From: Ruminococcus flavefaciens
GTDB taxonomy: Bacteria; Bacillota; Clostridia; Oscillospirales; Ruminococcaceae
Assembly (NCBI RefSeq): GCF_900143025.1
Contig: NZ_FRCT01000009.1
Coordinates: 1-64,000, forward strand
DNA: 64,000 nucleotides
Direction: 5' to 3'
A program made the translations under genes and the position numbers. How positions within the stretch are numbered: position 1 is the stretch's first letter; each line of letters starts with the position of its first letter. Positions 15,692 to 27,719 of the stretch are shown here, one piece after another. The notes under the pieces are model-generated. The model saw only the letters and a list, made by a program, of their open reading frames with translations. It had not been told where the DNA came from and did no database searches.

Positions 15692-15946
15692 ATGCCGTTT
15701 CAAATCATCAGAAACGATATCACCAAGGTTGAGGCTGATATTATTGTCAATACAGCAAGCGAACCTCATGAGGTATCAGGAATGTTGCTTTATGCAAGAA
15801 CAGATGAGAGTGTGCAACCCAACAACATTTATCAAATGAGCGGTAACAAGATAAGCGTGAGAACTTTAGACCTAAACTGCGATTTTGCTCAGATAGCAAC
15901 ACAGCTGAATCAAATAGTTGAAGAACACTTTGGAATTACTGTTTAA
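15692..15946 (+). pseudogene. Fusion scar: macro-domain start joined to a McrC-like end
   Basis: The first about 25 residues (MPFQIIRNDITKVEADIIVNTA) are the classic start of a macro domain (ADP-ribose binding). They switch to VSGMLLYARTDESVQPN...YQMSGNKISVRTLDLNCDF, which is the usual C-terminal end of the 5-methylcytosine restriction subunit McrC. The ADP-ribose loop and all McrC nuclease motifs are missing. The 84-aa frame is intact, with AGGAGCG upstream and a TATAAT box near 15650. The simplest reading is a deletion that joined two genes. It could still be expressed as a short protein without activity. Confidence 0.6.
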
Positions 15947-15971
15947 AATGCTTCTATATTCAATTAATAAG

Positions 15972-15990
15972 CCTCCCCATAATGGGGCGG
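15972..15990. repeat. Hairpin CCTCCCC/GGGGCGG
   Basis: An imperfect stem with loop ATAAT lies 25 nt after the fusion gene. Sequence after it (CTGTTTGATGCTGTTTGCAG) faintly resembles 13150-13165, suggesting a shared remnant. No gene is supported between 15947 and 16107. Confidence 0.4.
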
Positions 15991-16077
15991 CAACTGTTTG
16001 ATGCTGTTTGCAGACAATGGAAATGCCAATATTCTGAAAGAAACTGCTACTGTGACTAATTGGTTGAGAAAAGCAAA

Positions 16078-16109
16078 AGGACGCGCTTCCCAGTGTGAAA
16101 ACGTGTCCT
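16078..16109 (-). terminator. Terminator of the type I R-M operon
   Basis: AGGACGCG and CGTGTCCT form a stem that overlaps the stop codon of the last gene. On the minus strand it is followed by TTTTGCTTTTC. Confidence 0.6.
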
Positions 16110-17313
16110 ATTTATCGTACGAATCTAATAAAGATACAAGGTCTTGATTAAGGATTTCGCTAATTTTCCATCTTTTATCAAATGCATCAAAAGCTTTTTC
16201 AATATAATCTACCGTAGGAGCTACCAAACATACTGGCTCATAACTCCAATTATCATCTTTGCATTTGCGCCAACTCACGATATATGAAAATAAAATCTCA
16301 AGTGTTCTCTCAACATCCAAATCCAATACCACAGGCTCTTTTTTCGCATAATAGTAATAGACCATTCTTAGTGCGCTGTATATGAACTTCAACTTGTATT
16401 CCGGACGCATTGTGCTCATTGTAGGAAATGCTTGAAAAGTTATTTCTTCACCATGTTCTTCATGCTTCATTTCCATGCTATAGTCATTAACAAAGGCCAA
16501 ATCTTTGGGAAGATACAAATCGGCACCACAGTAATGGTATATAGGGATATGCTGCTTTTTAAGAGAACCACGAATATCTTTGGCATTGATAGTAACTGTT
16601 TGTGTACTGGTATCAAGCGTATCTCCAAATGTCAGAACATAATAGTCCACTCTTTTGTCTGCTTTTTCAAGGAGTTGAATGAACTCGTCAAGAACAAGTA
16701 ATACAGGTGTATTTTCGTAATGCACCTTCCCATTGTGATGAAAGAAAAGGTTCTGAAATGCTGAATGCACTTCTATGAGAATAATAAGCCTATTATCAGC
16801 ATTTCTCTTGTCAGCTTCAACCTTGATAGCTCTCTTATATTCGCCTATGCTTGCCATATGGGTATCTAAAGCAGATTTGAAGCTATAATAGAAAGTCTTG
16901 ATGGTAGCATAAGCAGAATTATTGAAGTGGGCGCTTAATGTATCGCAAAGGCCGGTTATCGCTTCATCAGGAATATGCTCTGAGTTAAGCACCTTCTCTT
17001 GCCATTTATTAAAGTATGAGAGTGTGTTGCTCTGATGAATTCGTCCCATAGACTGATACTTTGTTTTCTTTTTACTCAGCTTTTCCTTGGAGAGGTGGTC
17101 AACCATGAAATGCTCGATACCTACTACTATACCTCTATCGTTCTTATTGGCAGGAGCTACATAGCGTATGAAGTCAGGACGTTCGTCGGATTTCCGTTCA
17201 ACATCAGCGCCAGACATAAGCTCGCCGATACGTTTGCTGTCACCCTTTTGAGAGAGACAGTTTTCAATAGCGGTATTCAGGCATTTTAATTCTCTCTCTT
17301 TTTTTGTTACCAT
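16108..17313 (-). CDS. 401-aa protein of unknown function, last gene of the R-M operon
   Basis: I do not recognise the family with confidence. Near residues 40-75 is ERPDFI...DRGIVVGIEHF, a D...E pattern of the sort seen in PD-(D/E)xK nuclease-like folds, though no clear catalytic Lys follows. The rest is mixed alpha/beta with no membrane helix. It is the sixth gene of a tight operon that begins with hsdR and lies 22 bp after a membrane protein gene. GAGG upstream of ATG 17313 gives 7-nt spacing. The context suggests a restriction-linked nuclease or effector; that function is inference. Confidence 0.6.
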   Translation of the reverse strand: MVTKKERELKCLNTAIENCLSQKGDSKRIGELMSGADVERKSDERPDFIRYVAPANKNDRGIVVGIEHFMVDHLSKEKLSKKKTKYQSMGRIHQSNTLSYFNKWQEKVLNSEHIPDEAITGLCDTLSAHFNNSAYATIKTFYYSFKSALDTHMASIGEYKRAIKVEADKRNADNRLIILIEVHSAFQNLFFHHNGKVHYENTPVLLVLDEFIQLLEKADKRVDYYVLTFGDTLDTSTQTVTINAKDIRGSLKKQHIPIYHYCGADLYLPKDLAFVNDYSMEMKHEEHGEEITFQAFPTMSTMRPEYKLKFIYSALRMVYYYYAKKEPVVLDLDVERTLEILFSYIVSWRKCKDDNWSYEPVCLVAPTVDYIEKAFDAFDKRWKISEILNQDLVSLLDSYDK

Positions 17314-17335
17314 ATTAAGGCCTCATAATCTATTC

Positions 17336-17842
17336 TCAATATTTTAAATCACCCATTTGTGATTTTTGATGCTTAACACCGTTGATATCTTCCCATTCAG
17401 TAATGATTTTGAACTTGGTTGTTGAGCCGTCATATGTCACTACAACAAGCTCATAATTTTTTCCTGGCTCTAATTCTTCAAATGGTTGCTTTTCTCTGTC
17501 CATTATGATGATTCCAACGTCACCTTCAAATCTTGCAGAGACATTGTGAACAGTAATGTTTCCAGAATTCCATACTTTCATACGATGTTTCCCTTTACCT
17601 ATCGTAACAACCCTTGCTTCAACACAGGAAGAATTAGCTTCTTCCTTTTCTTTTTCCATTTTTTCTTGTTCATACTGCTTGAGCTTAAGCTCAATCTCGT
17701 TTATCTTATTCTGCAACTTATTTGCTTTAGAAGCCTTAAAATAGGCGATAATTGATATTGGTATTGTAAGTAGTGTAATTACTATTTCTATTACGTCTTT
17801 CCAGTTTTTCAAAAAGTCAACAATAGTATTTATTACATTCAT
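17336..17842 (-). CDS. Membrane-anchored coiled-coil protein in the R-M operon
   Basis: The 168-aa protein has one hydrophobic helix at about 17-35 (IEIVITLLTIPISIIAYF), then a Lys/Glu-rich coiled coil (about 40-72) and a C-terminal beta-rich domain (about 75-160, with KVWNSGNITVHNVSARF). The latter looks like an immunoglobulin-like sandwich. Its start overlaps the stop of the zinc-ribbon gene by an ATGA junction, so the two are translationally coupled. The combination is seen as hypothetical cargo beside restriction systems; no function is known to me. Confidence 0.65.
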   Translation of the reverse strand: MNVINTIVDFLKNWKDVIEIVITLLTIPISIIAYFKASKANKLQNKINEIELKLKQYEQEKMEKEKEEANSSCVEARVVTIGKGKHRMKVWNSGNITVHNVSARFEGDVGIIIMDREKQPFEELEPGKNYELVVVTYDGSTTKFKIITEWEDINGVKHQKSQMGDLKY

Positions 17843-18099
17843 ATTCCGAGAGCCTTCTTTAGTTGTTCGTCAAAATCTTTCATTACTTCTTCAACCATTT
17901 CATCCTTAGCATTTTCAATTATTAAAGAATTAGCTTCAATTATCTCGTCCTTGGTATATATAGACTTACAGTCAGCACACTGCATTTTTGTTGTACCGGG
18001 TGCATTCAAAAGATCTTCAACTTCTTCTCCTACAGAACAGAACCCGTCATTACCACATAAAGGGCAAATAAGTTTAACGCTTCTATCGTAATCTTTCAT
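17839..18099 (-). CDS. Small zinc-ribbon protein in the R-M operon
   Basis: The 86-aa protein holds two Cys pairs (CPLCG and CADC) that would form a zinc ribbon in residues 12-45, followed by an acidic amphipathic helix. It begins 11 bp after hsdS and overlaps the membrane-protein gene by 4 bp. It may be an adaptor between the membrane protein and other operon products, which is an inference from coupling alone. Confidence 0.65.
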   Translation of the reverse strand: MKDYDRSVKLICPLCGNDGFCSVGEEVEDLLNAPGTTKMQCADCKSIYTKDEIIEANSLIIENAKDEMVEEVMKDFDEQLKKALGI

Positions 18100-18110
18100 A
18101 ATAAACCTCC

Positions 18111-20983
<2,873 letters not shown>

Positions 20984-23737
20984 TTAAGCCGCCTTTAGTA
21001 ATATTCTTGATAATGCCGTAATTTCCTCGCCGAACAGCTGAGGCTTTCCGAATACACGGATGCCCTGTCGCCAGAGGTCGGCGTCTATGTCATTGAGCTC
21101 TGCCGCAGTGATAGCACCGTCATTGACGATGAATTCAGCTATCTGCCGCATAACGTCAATCTGATCGGTAGTAAGATCACGCTGAGTCTGACCGCAGTAC
21201 AGGTTGAATCGCTGCACAAAGCCGTTCATAAGGCTGGTCAGCTTGGGATTCTTCTTGTATGCGTAACGCACAAGCTGTATCAGGTTCGTGAGAGCCTTAG
21301 CATTAGCCCTGACATCAAGCTCATCAACACTTGACGGATCAAGCGTCCTGTAATACTTCCACAGCTGCGGAGCACTGAAATGACTGCTCTCAGACAGGAG
21401 CCTGTCACGCAAATCTGCAAGCATGGAATGTGTTATCAGTGTATCTTCCGAGTTATATATGATACGGAGAGCTTCAATGCTGTCCTTGTTGTCATTGATG
21501 TATTTCTCGAAGTTCTCAGTATAAGTCTTGGCAGTCTCCTTGGAGAAACCTGCACTTATGAGCGTATCGGGATCTTCGTCGGTAGTCAGTATGTAGCCCT
21601 GACGCAGTTCAAGCAGCTTCTTCCTTGCAGGGATATTGCTGATAAGCCTGTCTATAAGCGCCATACGGATATGGTTGTCATCGGAAGGACTATTGAACGG
21701 CGGAAGCTGTCCGCTGTCAAATGCCTCCTGTATTGATACAGCAAGATCTTTAGGTGAATAGCCGAAGTTGTCGATGAAGTATTGCAGGTGATGCCCGAAG
21801 TAGATGTTATTCTCATAGCGCCGATTTATCATAGCGCAGATGTTGCGAAGCGTGAGCAGGTTCTCATCACTCAGCTCGTTATGAGACAGCCTTTCGAGAA
21901 GCTGTTCCAGTGTGATTTTTCTGATAAAAGGACCGGGTCCGGGGCCTGGCCCCGGAATATTCTTATCATGTTCTGTTACGCCGATAGCATCGACGATGTA
22001 GTAGCATTCCTTCGTATCTGCGTTGGGAGTGACTTCACGCAGCTTATCATCTGTAATGACACGGCATCCGCGTCCCTTCATCTGCGTATACAGTACCTCA
22101 GACATAACGTCCTTCATGAACAGGACTACTTCAAGAGGCTTTACGTCTGTACCGGTAGCTACAAGAGTTACGGTAACAGCTATACGGAAATCCTTCTCAT
22201 TCCGCAGGTCACGGATCAGACCGTTGGAATCTTCAGAGGAGTAAGTTATCTTCTGAACGAAATGCTCAGGTACTTCATTATTGGGAAATTCGCCCTTGAA
22301 TACGTCCTTTACCGCTTCAACTATCTCTGTAGCATGGTTATCGTTCTTGGCGAAGATAAGCGTCTTGGGTACGTATTCCCAGGACTTTTCACGCTCAGGA
22401 TAGAGGTCGGTGTAGATAGCATTTTTGAATGTTTCAAGGACTTGCCTGATCTGCTGACGGTTGGTGATAGACCTGTCCAGCAGATTGTTTTCATATTCTT
22501 TATTATTATCAACTTTATATGTTGTGTCAGCGCCTGTTTTTCGAGCTTTTTCAGTAACAGTTGTACCTTCTCCAAGAGAACCGCCATGTTCAGTTACCTC
22601 TGTCACTATGCGGTATACACGGGCAGGTACATTAACGCCGTCAACAACCGAGTGCTCGTATGTATAGTTCTCTACAATATTTTTATCAAAATATGCATAT
22701 GCCTCTTCTGTTGGAGTTGCAGTAAGTCCAAGGATATTAGCACCCTTGAAATAGTCAAGGACAGCTCTCCATTTACCATATATTGAGCGATGACACTCGT
22801 CTACAATTATAAGCTGGAAATAGTCCGGAGGGATGGTAAGGTCATCGCCAAGCTGAATAACAGTATCGTCTTTCTTTTCAGCAGCCTCAGCGAGACGTTC
22901 ATCCTCTGCATCTTCATCATCATCACTTACTGCCTGTCCGGTCATGATAGCGAACAGCTTCTGAATAGTAGAAATGACGATATCTCCCTTTATATCGCCC
23001 TCATGTCTGAGCCTTTTGATGTCGTAAAGAGCGTTCATCTCTTTTTTATTCTCAGTCATATTGAACTGACTGAACTCGCTCTCAGTCTGCCTTGCAAGAT
23101 TATTTCTGTCTACAAGGAACAGTATGCGCTTTGTTGATGTATAGTTGAGCAGACGATAGCTTGCGAGACAGGCAAGGTAGGTCTTGCCACTGCCGGTTGC
23201 GAGCACTGCCAAATTCTTTTTCTTTCCAGTCTTTATGGACTTCTCAAAGTTGAGTTCTGCGTTATACTGGCAATCTCTGAGAGATTGTTTCTCCAGTTTA
23301 GGCAGAGCACCGTATTCAGAGGAGCGCTTTATAATGCGAAGCATTTCTTTGGGGGTGTGAATAGTATCGATCTCAGTGTATTCTTCCTCACCTGATAACA
23401 GATTCTTGAATAATATCTTCTCTCCGTTTGACATATATACAAGCGGAATGAAGTTATCTTCCCACAATCCATACCATGAAAGTGGCGTGCGAGCATAATT
23501 CTCAGCCTGAGATTCAACATCTTCTCCGAGGGGATTATCAGCTCTTTTAGCTTCCAGAACAGCTATTGCCTTGTTATCTATGAAAAGCAGATAGTCGCTC
23601 TCCTTATTGCCCTGAGTCAGGGCTTCTCTGATAGCAGAAGTTGTCTGCGGAACATACTCGTCCCTGTCAACGACATACCAGCCGGCTCTATTGAGCTTTT
23701 CATCGATTTTTACACGAGCTTTCTCTTCTGGGAGCAT
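20984..23737 (-). CDS. hsdR: Type I restriction endonuclease/translocase subunit
   Basis: The protein of about 917 aa has an N-terminal PD-(D/E)xK nuclease (LLFIDNKAIAVLEAKR, with ExK), then superfamily 2 helicase motifs: Walker A ATGSGKT, DECH box (IVDECHRSIYG) and TATP. It translocates DNA and cuts far from the site. The first ATG (23743) is 1 nt from GGTGG, so ATG 23737 with 7-nt spacing is preferred. An unusual feature is a Pro-Gly repeat (NIPGPGPGPGPF) in the linker after the helicase, encoded at about 21926-21956. Its own promoter region precedes it. Confidence 0.94.
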   Translation of the reverse strand: MLPEEKARVKIDEKLNRAGWYVVDRDEYVPQTTSAIREALTQGNKESDYLLFIDNKAIAVLEAKRADNPLGEDVESQAENYARTPLSWYGLWEDNFIPLVYMSNGEKILFKNLLSGEEEYTEIDTIHTPKEMLRIIKRSSEYGALPKLEKQSLRDCQYNAELNFEKSIKTGKKKNLAVLATGSGKTYLACLASYRLLNYTSTKRILFLVDRNNLARQTESEFSQFNMTENKKEMNALYDIKRLRHEGDIKGDIVISTIQKLFAIMTGQAVSDDDEDAEDERLAEAAEKKDDTVIQLGDDLTIPPDYFQLIIVDECHRSIYGKWRAVLDYFKGANILGLTATPTEEAYAYFDKNIVENYTYEHSVVDGVNVPARVYRIVTEVTEHGGSLGEGTTVTEKARKTGADTTYKVDNNKEYENNLLDRSITNRQQIRQVLETFKNAIYTDLYPEREKSWEYVPKTLIFAKNDNHATEIVEAVKDVFKGEFPNNEVPEHFVQKITYSSEDSNGLIRDLRNEKDFRIAVTVTLVATGTDVKPLEVVLFMKDVMSEVLYTQMKGRGCRVITDDKLREVTPNADTKECYYIVDAIGVTEHDKNIPGPGPGPGPFIRKITLEQLLERLSHNELSDENLLTLRNICAMINRRYENNIYFGHHLQYFIDNFGYSPKDLAVSIQEAFDSGQLPPFNSPSDDNHIRMALIDRLISNIPARKKLLELRQGYILTTDEDPDTLISAGFSKETAKTYTENFEKYINDNKDSIEALRIIYNSEDTLITHSMLADLRDRLLSESSHFSAPQLWKYYRTLDPSSVDELDVRANAKALTNLIQLVRYAYKKNPKLTSLMNGFVQRFNLYCGQTQRDLTTDQIDVMRQIAEFIVNDGAITAAELNDIDADLWRQGIRVFGKPQLFGEEITALSRILLKAA

Positions 23738-23978
23738 AGTCATACCACCTTTCGGAAGATAATATACCTATATACATTATATCAATAATTGCTCAATTAG
23801 TCAATCAGCAGACTAAAAAGTTTAAACAATCTTTACGAATTGAATATATGAAAGCCGGGGCATTAAGCCCCGACAGTTATTTGCTTTTTATGCAATTCAT
23901 ATCTTGACGAGACATGACATATGTGATATAATAAAATCAGAACATATATTCTGCTTGCAATGTCGGGAGGTGAGCTTC
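23738..23978. promoter_or_regulatory. Divergent region between hsdR and the SRAP gene
   Basis: It is A+T-rich and carries a CGGGGC/GCCCCG hairpin at 23856-23872. TATAAT-like sequence near 23926 could drive the SRAP gene; TATACCTATATAC near 23763 could serve hsdR. No gene is seen. Confidence 0.4.
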
Positions 23979-24665
23979 ATGTGTATGTCTCTGAGAATAG
24001 AACCAAGAGAAATGGCGGAGGTTCTCATAAAGATAAGAAAAATGTCCTTTGCTCAGGAAATGTCGATAAAACTTGGTAAAAGCCTGATTATGTCAGGTGA
24101 TTTATTCCCGTCAGATATAGCTCCGGTTCTTGCACCGAATAAGTATGGGAATATGGCTATATTTCCAATGGCATGGGGATTTACGTATAAAGCTACGCCT
24201 AAGCCTCTTGCCAACTGCCGCGTCGAGACCGCTGACAGTAAACCTTTGTGGCGGGATTCATGGTACAGGAGAAGGTGTGTTATTCCTGCATCATGGTATT
24301 ATGAATGGGGATATCCAGTATATGAGGACGATTGCCGTAGCATGATCGAGCATCGCAATACTAAGAAGGTCAAATTCGCCATACAGACCGAGGGTTCAGA
24401 CAGAACATATATAGCAGGACTTTATAGATATGAAGAGCATAGTGGTATGCAGACACCTATGTTTTCTATACTAACGCGAGAAGCAGCAGGTACTGTCAAA
24501 GATATTCATGATCGTATGCCACTTATACTGGATAAGGAAAACGTAAAGGAATGGATACGCCCTAACGGAGATCCCAGTACTATAGTTGAGAAGGCACTGT
24601 CCAATATGGTATTCGAGAGAGCAGTTGATTATCCTCGGTTTCCACCTGAGACCATTACAGCATGA
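23979..24665 (+). CDS. SRAP-domain (YedK/HMCES-like) abasic-site protein
   Basis: SRAP proteins form a covalent thiazolidine link to abasic sites in single-stranded DNA and shield them. Cys2 would be the attacking residue after Met removal (MCMSLRIEP). Other family marks are NCRVET (Asn and Glu of the active site), RRCVIPASWYYEW, and the His in IHDRMPLIL. The start ATG 23979 follows GGGAGGTGA; the longer frame from 23904 would bury Cys2 and is rejected. It is 228 aa, the usual size. It is divergent from hsdR and ends directly in a terminator. Confidence 0.9.
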   Translation: MCMSLRIEPREMAEVLIKIRKMSFAQEMSIKLGKSLIMSGDLFPSDIAPVLAPNKYGNMAIFPMAWGFTYKATPKPLANCRVETADSKPLWRDSWYRRRCVIPASWYYEWGYPVYEDDCRSMIEHRNTKKVKFAIQTEGSDRTYIAGLYRYEEHSGMQTPMFSILTREAAGTVKDIHDRMPLILDKENVKEWIRPNGDPSTIVEKALSNMVFERAVDYPRFPPETITA

Positions 24666-24690
24666 GGAGTCGGCAATGCCGACTCCGTTT
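24666..24690 (+). terminator. Terminator of the SRAP gene
   Basis: GGAGTCGGC-AAT-GCCGACTCC starts at the base after the stop codon and is followed by GTTTC. Confidence 0.75.
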
Positions 24691-24747
24691 CATTTCAAAA
24701 GGGTGTCGTTCATATTTGCAATAGCGTGAGAACTGATTATAGATAAT

Positions 24748-24768
24748 GGTGGGGCGTTTGCCCCCACC
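24748..24768. repeat. Hairpin GGTGGGG/CCCCACC
   Basis: A 7-bp stem in otherwise A+T-rich sequence. The 24690-24887 region shows no gene. Confidence 0.4.
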
Positions 24769-24887
24769 TAAACTATTATTATATCAAATCAGAACGCCAA
24801 ACTTTCACTTCTGCTCAGAAAACCAAAATTTTATTATATCATAACAGATATTCAAAAATTCATTTCTGCATCGTTTCAAAAAGAAAA

Positions 24888-24916
24888 AGAGCCATTGCTA
24901 TGTCAGCAACAGCTCT
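24888..24916 (-). terminator. Terminator of the exonuclease gene
   Basis: On the minus strand an imperfect stem of AGAGC and GTTGCT/AGCAAT pairs ends in GCTCTTTTTCTTTTTG. Confidence 0.75.
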
Positions 24917-24926
24917 GTATACTTGT

Positions 24927-25463
24927 TTATGGTGACAGAACGAACTTCTTTACATACCCACTCACATCGACACCGCTTTCCATGTACCTGAGCAGAATCT
25001 CCGCACAAGCGTGAGCATCGCTGTCCGCCTTGTGATGGTCGAGGGCGATGCCGTAGTGATCGCACATCACATTGAGGTTATGCTTCATATCGGGAAGGAT
25101 GCGCCTGCCGATCTGGACTGTACAAAGGTATTCCGCACTCGGTTTCCATGTAATACCGTAGTTCCGCAGGCAGGAGCGCAGGACACTCATATCAAAGACA
25201 GCGTTATGGGCAACGAGGATACCCTTGCTCATAATTGGCTCTATCTTCTTCCAAAGCTCCGCAAAGTTCGGAGCACCTTTGACCTTATCAGCATCTATAC
25301 CCGTGAGCTGTGTATTGAAGCTATCGAAATGCGTTTCGGGATCAACAAGCGAAAAGTAGTTCGCAACGATCTTGTTATCCTTTATCGCTGTTATTCCTAT
25401 CGCACTCATACGGTCGTTCGCATGATTAGGTGTTTCAACGTCAAACACGATATAGACTGCCAT
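24927..25463 (-). CDS. DEDDh 3'-5' exonuclease (DnaQ/PolC-type)
   Basis: The 178-aa protein carries the ExoI motif (FDVET), ExoII (HNAVFDMSVL) and ExoIII (HKADSDAHA), giving the DEDDh set of metal ligands with the catalytic His. Stand-alone proteins of this type proofread or trim DNA or RNA 3' ends; the exact substrate is unknown. It is a single gene with its own terminator. ATG 25463 follows GAGGAGTGATG. Confidence 0.9.
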   Translation of the reverse strand: MAVYIVFDVETPNHANDRMSAIGITAIKDNKIVANYFSLVDPETHFDSFNTQLTGIDADKVKGAPNFAELWKKIEPIMSKGILVAHNAVFDMSVLRSCLRNYGITWKPSAEYLCTVQIGRRILPDMKHNLNVMCDHYGIALDHHKADSDAHACAEILLRYMESGVDVSGYVKKFVLSP

Positions 25464-25541
25464 TTCACATCACTCCTCTTGCAGTGGCTCTCAGGATAAT
25501 TATACCATACCACGGGCGAAAGGTCAATCGGCAGGAAAAGA

Positions 25542-25566
25542 AAAAGCCCTCATTGCTGAGAGCTTT
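25542..25566 (-). terminator. Terminator of the hcp operon
   Basis: AAAAGC and GCTTTT arms with an imperfect inner CTCA/TGAG stem. On the minus strand it ends in GGGCTTTTTCTTTTCC, downstream of the NimA-like gene. Confidence 0.7.
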
Positions 25567-25606
25567 TCTATCATCTACTTTGAACCCATTGGATTCAAAG
25601 TCAGAA

Positions 25607-26080
25607 TTATTTTACAGGCTTTCTTTTACCTGTTATGCTTTCGACCTCAAGGGCATATACAAGCGTTCTCGGTATCGCCGCCGTGCTGAACGGCATATCT
25701 TTTCCGTCATGATAATGTGCCATGAGCAGTTTCAGCGCAGGCAGTTTTTCTTCTTCCGACAGGATACGGAAATGCCCTCTGCCGATCACACTTTCGTATG
25801 CCATCGTGCAGTAGCCCTTATCCTCAAAGTATTGCAGCTCATGCTTGCAGTCCATTTCAAATGATGCTCTATTATCCTTCCGGATAAGCCCGACCTTGTA
25901 GCCCTCCAAAGCACTATGAAAATAGAGCGTGATCTTATCTCCGTTCACCGCCATACCGAAATTCAGCGGCAGAATGTACGGAAAGCCGTCATCATTCAGA
26001 GCCAGTCTGCATACATCGCAGTTTTTCATGATCTCTATGATCTCGCTGAGATCGGTCACTTCACGGTCTTTTCTTCTCAT
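25607..26080 (-). CDS. PPOX-class flavin protein, NimA-like
   Basis: The 157-aa protein matches the pyridoxamine-5'-phosphate-oxidase-like fold seen in NimA nitroimidazole reductases and their relatives: [19 protein letters not shown] near the N terminus, then [25 protein letters not shown]. Such proteins bind FMN and reduce small molecules. It overlaps the hcp stop by 4 bp, so it belongs to the same operon and is likely part of a nitrosative or redox stress response. A specific drug substrate cannot be assigned. Confidence 0.85.
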   Translation of the reverse strand: MRRKDREVTDLSEIIEIMKNCDVCRLALNDDGFPYILPLNFGMAVNGDKITLYFHSALEGYKVGLIRKDNRASFEMDCKHELQYFEDKGYCTMAYESVIGRGHFRILSEEEKLPALKLLMAHYHDGKDMPFSTAAIPRTLVYALEVESITGKRKPVK

Positions 26081-27705
26081 AAGCCGAAAATCCTCATATC
26101 CTCGTCAACGGTTGTAATTCCTGCAATGCCGAAGCTGTCTACAAGAACCTTTGCCACATTCTGAGACAGGAACGCAGGCAGTGTCGGTCCAAGGTGAATA
26201 TTCTTCACTCCGAGATACAGCAGCGCAAGGAGAACGATGACTGCTTTCTGCTCATACCAAGCGATATTATAAACAATAGGCAGATCATTTACATCATCAA
26301 GCCCGAATACCTCTTTCAGCTTCAGAGCAATCAACGCCAGAGAATAAGAATCATTACACTGTCCTGCATCGAGAACTCTCGGAATACCGCCGATGTCGCC
26401 TAAGTCGAGCTTGTTATACTTGTACTTCGCACAGCCTGCGGTGAGAATAACTGTATCTTTTGGCAGCTTCTCAGCAAATTCCTGATAGTAGCTTCTGGAC
26501 TTCGCTCTGCCGTCACAGCCTGCCATGACTACGAATTTGCGGATAGCCCCCGATTTTACAGCTTCTACAACTGTATCGGCAAGTGCAAATACCTGTTCAT
26601 GGGCAAAGCCGCCGATAATAGAGCCGGTTTCGATCTCGGTAGGCGGAGGACATTTCTTAGCCTGTTCGATGATTGGCGAGAAATCCTTTACTTCGCCGTA
26701 GGGTGCGTCAATATGCTTACAGCCCGGATATCCTGCGGCACCTGTTGTCCAAAGTCTGTCCTTGTAGCTGTCCTTCGGCGGAACGATGCAGTTTGTGGTC
26801 ATCAGCACCGGACCGTTAAAGCTCTCAAATTCCTCTTTCTGCTTCCACCACGCATTGCCGTAGTTTCCTGCGAAATGCGGATACTTTTTGAAGAACGGAT
26901 AATAATGCGCAGGTAGCATTTCCGAGTGAGTATAAACATCAACTCCCGTATCCTTTGTCTGCTCAAGGAGCATTTCAAGGTCTTTCAGATCGTGACCTGA
27001 GATCAGTATTGCAGGATTTTGGCGGACACCGATATCAACTGTCGTGATCTCAGGATTGCCGTATGATGTAGTATTTGCAGCATCAAGGTCAGCCATACCC
27101 TGAACGCCGTACTTGCCGACTTCCAGCGTGAGAGCCACAAGGTCATCGACCGACAGACTGTCATCAAGTGTTTTAGCAAGAGCCGACTGTAAGAAAGCAT
27201 CAAGCTCCTCATCATCATTCAGCAGAGCGTTTGCGTGTTTTGTATATGCCGCAAGTCCTTTCAGACCGTAGGTTATCAGCTCACGCAGAGAGCGTATATC
27301 CTCATTCTCTGTTGCAAGTACGCCGACAGTCTTTGCTTTCTCGGCATAGTCCGAACCGTTCCAAAGAGCTGCTTCGGGGAGGGATTCTTTATTCTGCACC
27401 TGTCCGAGCAATTCTTCTTTGACTGCAAGTGTTTCAGTAACCTTAGTGGTAATGCTGTCAAGATCGAAATTGGCATTGGTGATCGTGATAAACAGGTTCA
27501 CGCTGATAAGATGATTAACAGTCTTATCGACAGTCTTTCCCTCTGCACGGAGCTGAGTTGTCAACGCAGACAGCCCCTTTGTAACGTACACAAGCAAGTC
27601 CTGCATTGCTGCGACTTCAGGCTGTTTACCGCAGACACCGCAAGCGGTACAACCCTTACAGCCTGCTGTTTCCTGACACTGATAGCAAAACATTTTCTGT
27701 TCCAT
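26077..27705 (-). CDS. hcp: Hybrid cluster protein (hydroxylamine/NO reductase)
   Basis: The protein of about 542 aa has the N-terminal [13 protein letters not shown]e-S ligand set, and later conserved sequences around the hybrid Fe-S-O cluster ([38 protein letters not shown]). Hcp reduces NO to N2O and also hydroxylamine in anaerobes. ATG 27705 is preferred over 27720 because GGAGGAA lies within the longer form's first codons. It follows the ferredoxin gene by 14 bp and overlaps the NimA-like gene, forming a three-gene nitrosative stress operon. Confidence 0.95.
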   Translation of the reverse strand: MEQKMFCYQCQETAGCKGCTACGVCGKQPEVAAMQDLLVYVTKGLSALTTQLRAEGKTVDKTVNHLISVNLFITITNANFDLDSITTKVTETLAVKEELLGQVQNKESLPEAALWNGSDYAEKAKTVGVLATENEDIRSLRELITYGLKGLAAYTKHANALLNDDEELDAFLQSALAKTLDDSLSVDDLVALTLEVGKYGVQGMADLDAANTTSYGNPEITTVDIGVRQNPAILISGHDLKDLEMLLEQTKDTGVDVYTHSEMLPAHYYPFFKKYPHFAGNYGNAWWKQKEEFESFNGPVLMTTNCIVPPKDSYKDRLWTTGAAGYPGCKHIDAPYGEVKDFSPIIEQAKKCPPPTEIETGSIIGGFAHEQVFALADTVVEAVKSGAIRKFVVMAGCDGRAKSRSYYQEFAEKLPKDTVILTAGCAKYKYNKLDLGDIGGIPRVLDAGQCNDSYSLALIALKLKEVFGLDDVNDLPIVYNIAWYEQKAVIVLLALLYLGVKNIHLGPTLPAFLSQNVAKVLVDSFGIAGITTVDEDMRIFGL

Positions 27706-27719
27706 GATATATTCCTCCA

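Noticed and set aside
21782..22786. 334-codon plus-strand frame over hsdR
   Set aside because: It is antisense to the helicase domain of HsdR; composition is cysteine/tyrosine-rich as expected of a shadow frame.
25607..26080. Confirmed nitroimidazole resistance determinant
   Set aside because: NimA-like flavoproteins are a wide family; operon context with hcp favours a redox stress role and no drug substrate can be read from sequence.
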